A stretch of 64,000 nucleotides of DNA from Cricetomys ansorgei (lineage: Eukaryota; Chordata; Mammalia; Rodentia; Nesomyidae), in NCBI GenBank assembly GCA_026225945.1, contig JAMJFZ010002307.1:9053501-9117500 (forward strand), read 5' to 3'. Below the pieces are notes generated by a model. It was given only the letters and a program-made list of their open reading frames with translations. It ran no database searches and had not been told where the DNA came from. Below, piece after piece: positions 59,823-64,000 of this stretch (position 1 is the first letter of the stretch; every line of letters starts with the position of its first letter). A program made the position numbers and the translations under genes.

Positions 59823-60045
59823 GCACTGCTTTGTTATCTGTGCTTGCTTTTCCCTTGGAAGATTTCTACGGAGACACTTACCCCATGGTTAAAAACGTGC
59901 CCCTAGAGGAACGGGCTGGGCTGTTTCACACAGCACTGCTAACTCTCTGCCTGGGCACAGGAGGAATACGAGCTGTCATTTGTCCACTGGATGCTTATGA
60001 CCTTCAGGAGCATGAATCAAAGAAGCCAATGTCTTTCTTTAACTG
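59823..60045 (+). CDS. Slc15a5: Slc15a5 second coding exon
   Basis: The exon is 223 bases. It is preceded by a pyrimidine-rich tract and CAG (AG at 59821-59822) and followed by GT at 60046-60047 (ctg|gtaggt). It joins the first exon in phase: the G ending exon 1 plus GC makes a Gly codon, and the 3' end leaves a TG that would be completed as Trp. The product covers TM3 ([13 protein letters not shown]), a loop, TM4 and the GTGGI motif that precedes the FGGDQF region in peptide transporters. Here the segment after GTGGI reads [14 protein letters not shown], so the canonical FGGDQF is absent. It ends in MSFFNW, which aligns with the start of the FFxxFYxxINxGSL signature expected in the next exon. 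No stop or frameshift is present. The remaining transmembrane segments must be encoded beyond the window. Confidence 0.88.
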
Positions 60046-60189
60046 GTAGGTGGCATTTATTAGGAGGAAAAAAACCCAGAATTATAGCATTCTTTCATCG
60101 TTTGGGTTTTCTCAGTTTGGTCTTTGTCATTAGTTGGGCTGGGTAGTGAAAAGGTGGTGGTATCTGTGACAACGGTTCAGTCAATAATC

Positions 60190-60426
60190 GTGGGCAAGGT
60201 TGGAGACATGGCTCAGCCATTTAGAATACTTGCTGCTCTTCCAGAGGACTGTAGTTTGGTTCCCAGCACCCAATTCAAGTGGGTCACAGCTGCCTGTAAC
60301 TCCACCTCCAGGAGATCCAGCGCCCTCTTCTGGCCTCTACAGGCACACACTTGTATGTGCACATGCTGGCAATACAGAGACACACACAGATACATAAACA
60401 AACGATAAAATAAATCTGAAAAAAAT
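60190..60426 (+). repeat. B2 SINE with CTCF-like core
   Basis: GGTTGGAGACATGGCTCAGC and TTGCTGCTCTTCCAGAGGAC at the head. The core AGCGCCCTCTTCTGGCC lies at 60319-60335. The tail is ATAAAATAAATCTGAAAAAA. Confidence 0.85.
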
Positions 60427-61344
60427 CATCACTATCCGATGTATACCAGGATCAGCGATCTCTCAAGACAAGCTGATTAATTTATCCTCCAAATAAGAAG
60501 ACATACAGTGGTTTGTGACGATGCATCTGAGCCACACGCTGACCTCAACCAAGTCATGTCTCCCTAGCTTATTTATGTCTGTAAACAGCACTGGTCCTTC
60601 CTCGGATGTGACTGCTGCAGACAGAGAACTTGGTACATAGCTGCAGGTGGGTGCTCAAAAACAACAACAACAGAAAGGCAGTTGTAGTAGTCACGTTGAC
60701 ATTGTAACAGAGGAGACTGGTGAGGCTGGTGAGCTCACAGGCCAGGTAAAGAGAGGACAACAAAGTAACAAGCATTTCAGAACATGCTGGATATCTGCCA
60801 GTGCTCTTGTTCCTCATCCACGTTACCCCAACACCTGAAAGAGTTACTGGAATCCTGGCCCTTCCCTCTGGTTCTGCTTGCTTCTGGGCCATAAGGAGGT
60901 GAGCAGCTTGTTTATCATTTGGTTCCAGCCACGCCCATAAGGTACTGCCTCTTCCTAGACTCCAACGCAATGGGTCAGACCACCCGGGACTTACCACAAT
61001 CTTAGAAGCTATAAAATCACACTTTCATCTTTTTAAGTTGATTGTTGCACACGTGCTGCTATAACAACTGACAGCTAACAGAAAAGCACTGCTTTCACTC
61101 CGGGCTTGTTGGTTTAATTTGTTGTTGTTGTTGTTGCTTTATTTTGCATTTTTATTAGTTTCGTTTAGTTTGGCTTGTTCTTTTGGTGACTATGCTCGTG
61201 AGTGTGTGAGTGTGTGCGTGTAAAATGGGTTCCTAACAATGTTTAGAATAGCTATCTCTCCACCACTGTTATTTCCCCATAAGTCAAGGCAGACAGCTCC
61301 AGACAAAAATGTTGGAAAAAAATTAATTGATTTAATTTTAAAAA

Positions 61345-61565
61345 CATTAAATGAGGGGCTGGAGAGATTGCTCAGTGGTTAAAAGTACTTGCTGATCTTG
61401 CAGAGGACCCAGGTTCTGTTGTTTCTAGCACCCACATACGGCTAAAAGCTACTCACAATTCCAGTTCCAAGGCATCTGACACCCCCTTCTGGACTAGGGA
61501 GGAGCCAAGCAGGCACACGGTTTGCATACATACCTGGAGGCAAAGCACTCCTACATATTTTTAAA
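61345..61565 (+). repeat. B2 SINE
   Basis: GGGGCTGGAGAGATTGCTCA, AGTACTTGCTGATCTTGCAG and GACACCCCCTTCTGGACTAG. Confidence 0.85.
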
Positions 61566-62822
61566 AGCCCATTAAATGAAAAATGTTTAGAGTCAATGTT
61601 ATCTATGTATATGCAGCTATCTAAGCGAATTCTTCCTCCTCCTCATTCTCCACTCCCCTTCTCTCATATTAATATTACAAGACACTCAAGCCTGTTATAG
61701 ATTAAGTCCTAATGTCAGGAAAGGATGCAGTTTATCAAGGGAGAAGGGACACTTTCTTCCTCATAGCAAATTCTGCCTCCTTGACCTGCCCAAAGGAGAA
61801 AGAAATCCTTCTTTTTCATTCTATTTGGAGGTTTTAATCCTTAATTAGCAACATCATTTTGATTAAATAAGACTCTGGAGGATTAAGACTGGAGAGCGAT
61901 CAGTTGTTCTGAAAGATAGCTCTAGAGACTCTATTGTACTGTGGTTTTAGTCATTCAGAGTTGCGTTTAATCAAAGTGACATTTCTCAGTGTTGATTACA
62001 AAAAGGGACATTATATGAATGAACGACTCCCTTTGGGAAACAGAGGGGACTCCCAGTGGGTTTGTGCTTTAGGGCTTTGGGTAGGAAGATGGGGAATGGG
62101 GCGCAATGAATTTGGGGAGCTTGGAGGAGCCAGGCCAGATTCAGGAAGAACGCACTTAGCAAGTACTTTTATTATTGTCTAACTTCATTAAACTCTCTGA
62201 TGAGAATAATCATGTGGTGTCTTTGAAGCCTGAAGTGTCCAGAAAAGTTTATGAAGAACCACAGTCTTATTCTTAGATGCAATTAAACACTGGGTATTTG
62301 GGCTCACTTAAGGCTGGATTTCATTGTTTTGGTTTGATTGCTTTCTCAGTTTAAATACTTAAACCACAGAACAAATTTTATCATCATCTACTTAGCAAAG
62401 TTTGTAGAAATAAGTGACGTGAATTAAAAATCTGTTCTAAAATGTTCTGAATGAGCTGGTGGCAAGAAGGACAAAGACACCAACTGGCAGTCAGGTGACT
62501 AGCTGGCAGAAGCCTGTACTGGCCACCTGGGAGGGCTATGACTTGAAGCTAGGTATATAGCTTGCAGAGACCTAGGTTTCCAAATGATAGACTAGGCATA
62601 CCTCAAATGGCTGTGTTGCTGCTTATACGTAAAGTATCCGAACATACCATTGGCATTTGAATTTCAAAAGCTGTTATTATTACTAGTGAGCAGTGAACAA
62701 GTCAAAACTAAAAATCTTTCTCTGATTGCCAGGGAAGAGAAACCCCACTGAAGAGACAGTCATCTTTAAAATGGGCTGTCTATCAATTGAATTGTTTTTT
62801 CAAAGTCCAAAAATCGCCTAAT

Positions 62823-62910
62823 GGACTGAGGTTATAGTTCAGTGGTGAAATGGTTGCCCAGATTCATGAGGCCCCAGGACCAATTACCTGTGCCACAAAA
62901 GGAAGATAAA
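62823..62910 (+). repeat. ID-like SINE
   Basis: GGACTGAGGTTATAGTTCAG and TGAGGCCCCAGGACCAATTA. Confidence 0.55.
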
Positions 62911-63854
62911 ATCCTAAGTGTTGCAAGCGTGGAAAATGTAATTGATTCAGCAGCACCTTTCAAATGACAACACACTACTTAAATCTCTGGCTGAAGTCTG
63001 CATTTAGTCCTGCCTTCAGCGCAGATGTCAGATGTTCAGAGCTGTGAGACCTTTAATGAGATGTGTCGTTGTCTCTATACCACCCAAAGCTTCCCAGCAA
63101 TCCTGTTAAGCAGTATAGACTAGAAGTTTTAGGAATTGAAAACATCGATTATGAGTAAGGTTGCCAAATGTAGGGGAGAAACCCACTCCTAGCCAACAGT
63201 GCCATCTGGAACAGAGTCTTCTGCTACTGTGTACCTCATGGGAAGCATAAAGCTAAAAGCTCTCTGAAATCCAGATCTGCCAACATCCTGGTGTATGTGC
63301 TCAGATTGGAACCTGGCTCTTTCAGGGATTTCCAAGTTCTTAGGTGTGCAGTTATGAGCCACCACACAGGAGATAATGTAAGTGGGCACACCTGAGCAGG
63401 TTCTTTTCTGGAAGCCAAAGAATGGTGGAAAATTAAATCTGTTCATGGCCATAATTTTAAAGTCTTCCACCATCAGCTTCAAATTGCCCCTCACATTTTT
63501 TTCTACTTACTTTACTTGATAATTTACGTTCTGTCTCTGCTTCACCGTTTGCTGCTCAAGGATCCCAACAGTGAATTAGGCAGAATCGAAGTCCCAAGTA
63601 AATCATTGAGTAGGTTCCTAGAAGGAACAGAAGATGAATTTATTCCATCCCCCCCCAAATTTTAGATATGTGTACCTAACTTGACCCTACACAATGTCTG
63701 TTCAATACAAAAATACTCTGAGTTGAACATGTACTCAAATGTAGAGTCTTTACTTTAGGGAAACACTAGAGGTAAAAGTGATTGTTTCACACCAATTTTC
63801 CAGATGCTGAACCCCTCAAAAAATCAGTTTAAACTCTAAATGCACAGTAAAGCT

Positions 63855-63987
63855 ATTGAAGCAGTCTTTAAAAATATACCAATTCCTGGACCCCAGGGGT
63901 CTTGGTTACATCAGTTTGACATAGGACACAGGGAAGGGAAATTGTTTTCTGCATTTTCAAGCTGACGGAATAGAGCTGGAAACCACT
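63855..63987 (+). mobile_element. Possible hAT-type MITE (MER5-like)
   Basis: ACCAATTCCTGGACCCCAGG, TTTTCTGCATTTTCAAGCTG and GGAAACCACTG fit the second half of MER5-like elements. Weak match. Confidence 0.3.
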
Positions 63988-64000
63988 GTTTTCAGATAGT

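Larger units (their letters stand above)
60046..64000 (+). other. Slc15a5: Slc15a5 intron 2 (partial, continues past the window)
   Basis: The intron starts with a gtaggt donor. No segment before 64000 begins with the expected continuation (G, then FYW-like codons of the POT FYxxIN signature) behind an acceptor, so exon 3 lies outside. The intron contains B2 SINEs (60190-60426, 61345-61565), an ID-like piece (62823-62910) and a possible hAT-type MITE at the end. Stretches 60430-61340, 61570-62820 and 62911-63850 hold nothing I recognise except a short GTT run near 61120. Confidence 0.75.

Noticed and set aside
60190..60270. tRNA gene in the tRNA-like heads of B2, B3 and ID elements
   Set aside because: Box A and B words are SINE heads without a foldable cloverleaf. 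The same applies to all other copies.

Overview
The window is muroid-rodent nuclear DNA, probably from a murid or cricetid. The evidence is the dense set of rodent SINEs (B1, B2, B3/B4 types and ID-like arms), rodent L1 (Lx-type) 3' ends, URR1 hAT elements, ORR1/MT-like and other ERVL-class LTRs, and long pure microsatellites. Older mammalian repeats (MIR, L2, L1M, MLT1/MST-like LTRs) are also present. I see no operons, bacterial-type genes or CRISPR. I cannot fix the species from sequence alone.

Only one protein-coding gene is supported. The first two coding exons of Slc15a5, an orphan member of the proton-coupled oligopeptide transporter (POT/PTR2, SLC15) family, lie on the + strand at 54392-54794 and 59823-60045. 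They join in phase, have canonical splice signals, and encode the N-terminal transmembrane part with the ExxER motif and the GTGGI motif. The rest of the gene must lie beyond position 64000. A strong acceptor-like sequence ends 4 bases before the first ATG, so the true 5' end may be a separate upstream noncoding exon.

Positions 1-54387 look like intergenic flank. In mammals the neighbour on the 5' side of SLC15A5 is, from memory, MGST1; nothing of it is seen here. This flank is a mosaic of decayed transposons, about twenty microsatellites or low-complexity tracts, and AT-rich stretches without recognisable repeats. Some of these stretches carry clustered homeodomain, octamer, SOX and E-box words (about 30680-30970, 37800-37900, 38965-39010, 48830-49090) and are candidate conserved regulatory elements. 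Positions 54388-64000 are the 5' part of Slc15a5. Intron 1 holds a small CpG-containing cluster with ETS and AP-1 words (about 55735-55880), and intron 2 holds a B2 SINE with a CTCF-like core.

I did not find a new multi-gene system. The points most worth checking are the acceptor before the Slc15a5 ATG, the intron-1 CpG/ETS cluster, a 53-base segment with near-perfect exon borders at 13896-13948, and the 143-codon open frame behind an acceptor-like tract at 42100-42546. Repeat boundaries are read by eye and are good to roughly 5-30 bases. Family names for LTRs and old LINEs are from recalled consensus sequences and are tentative.
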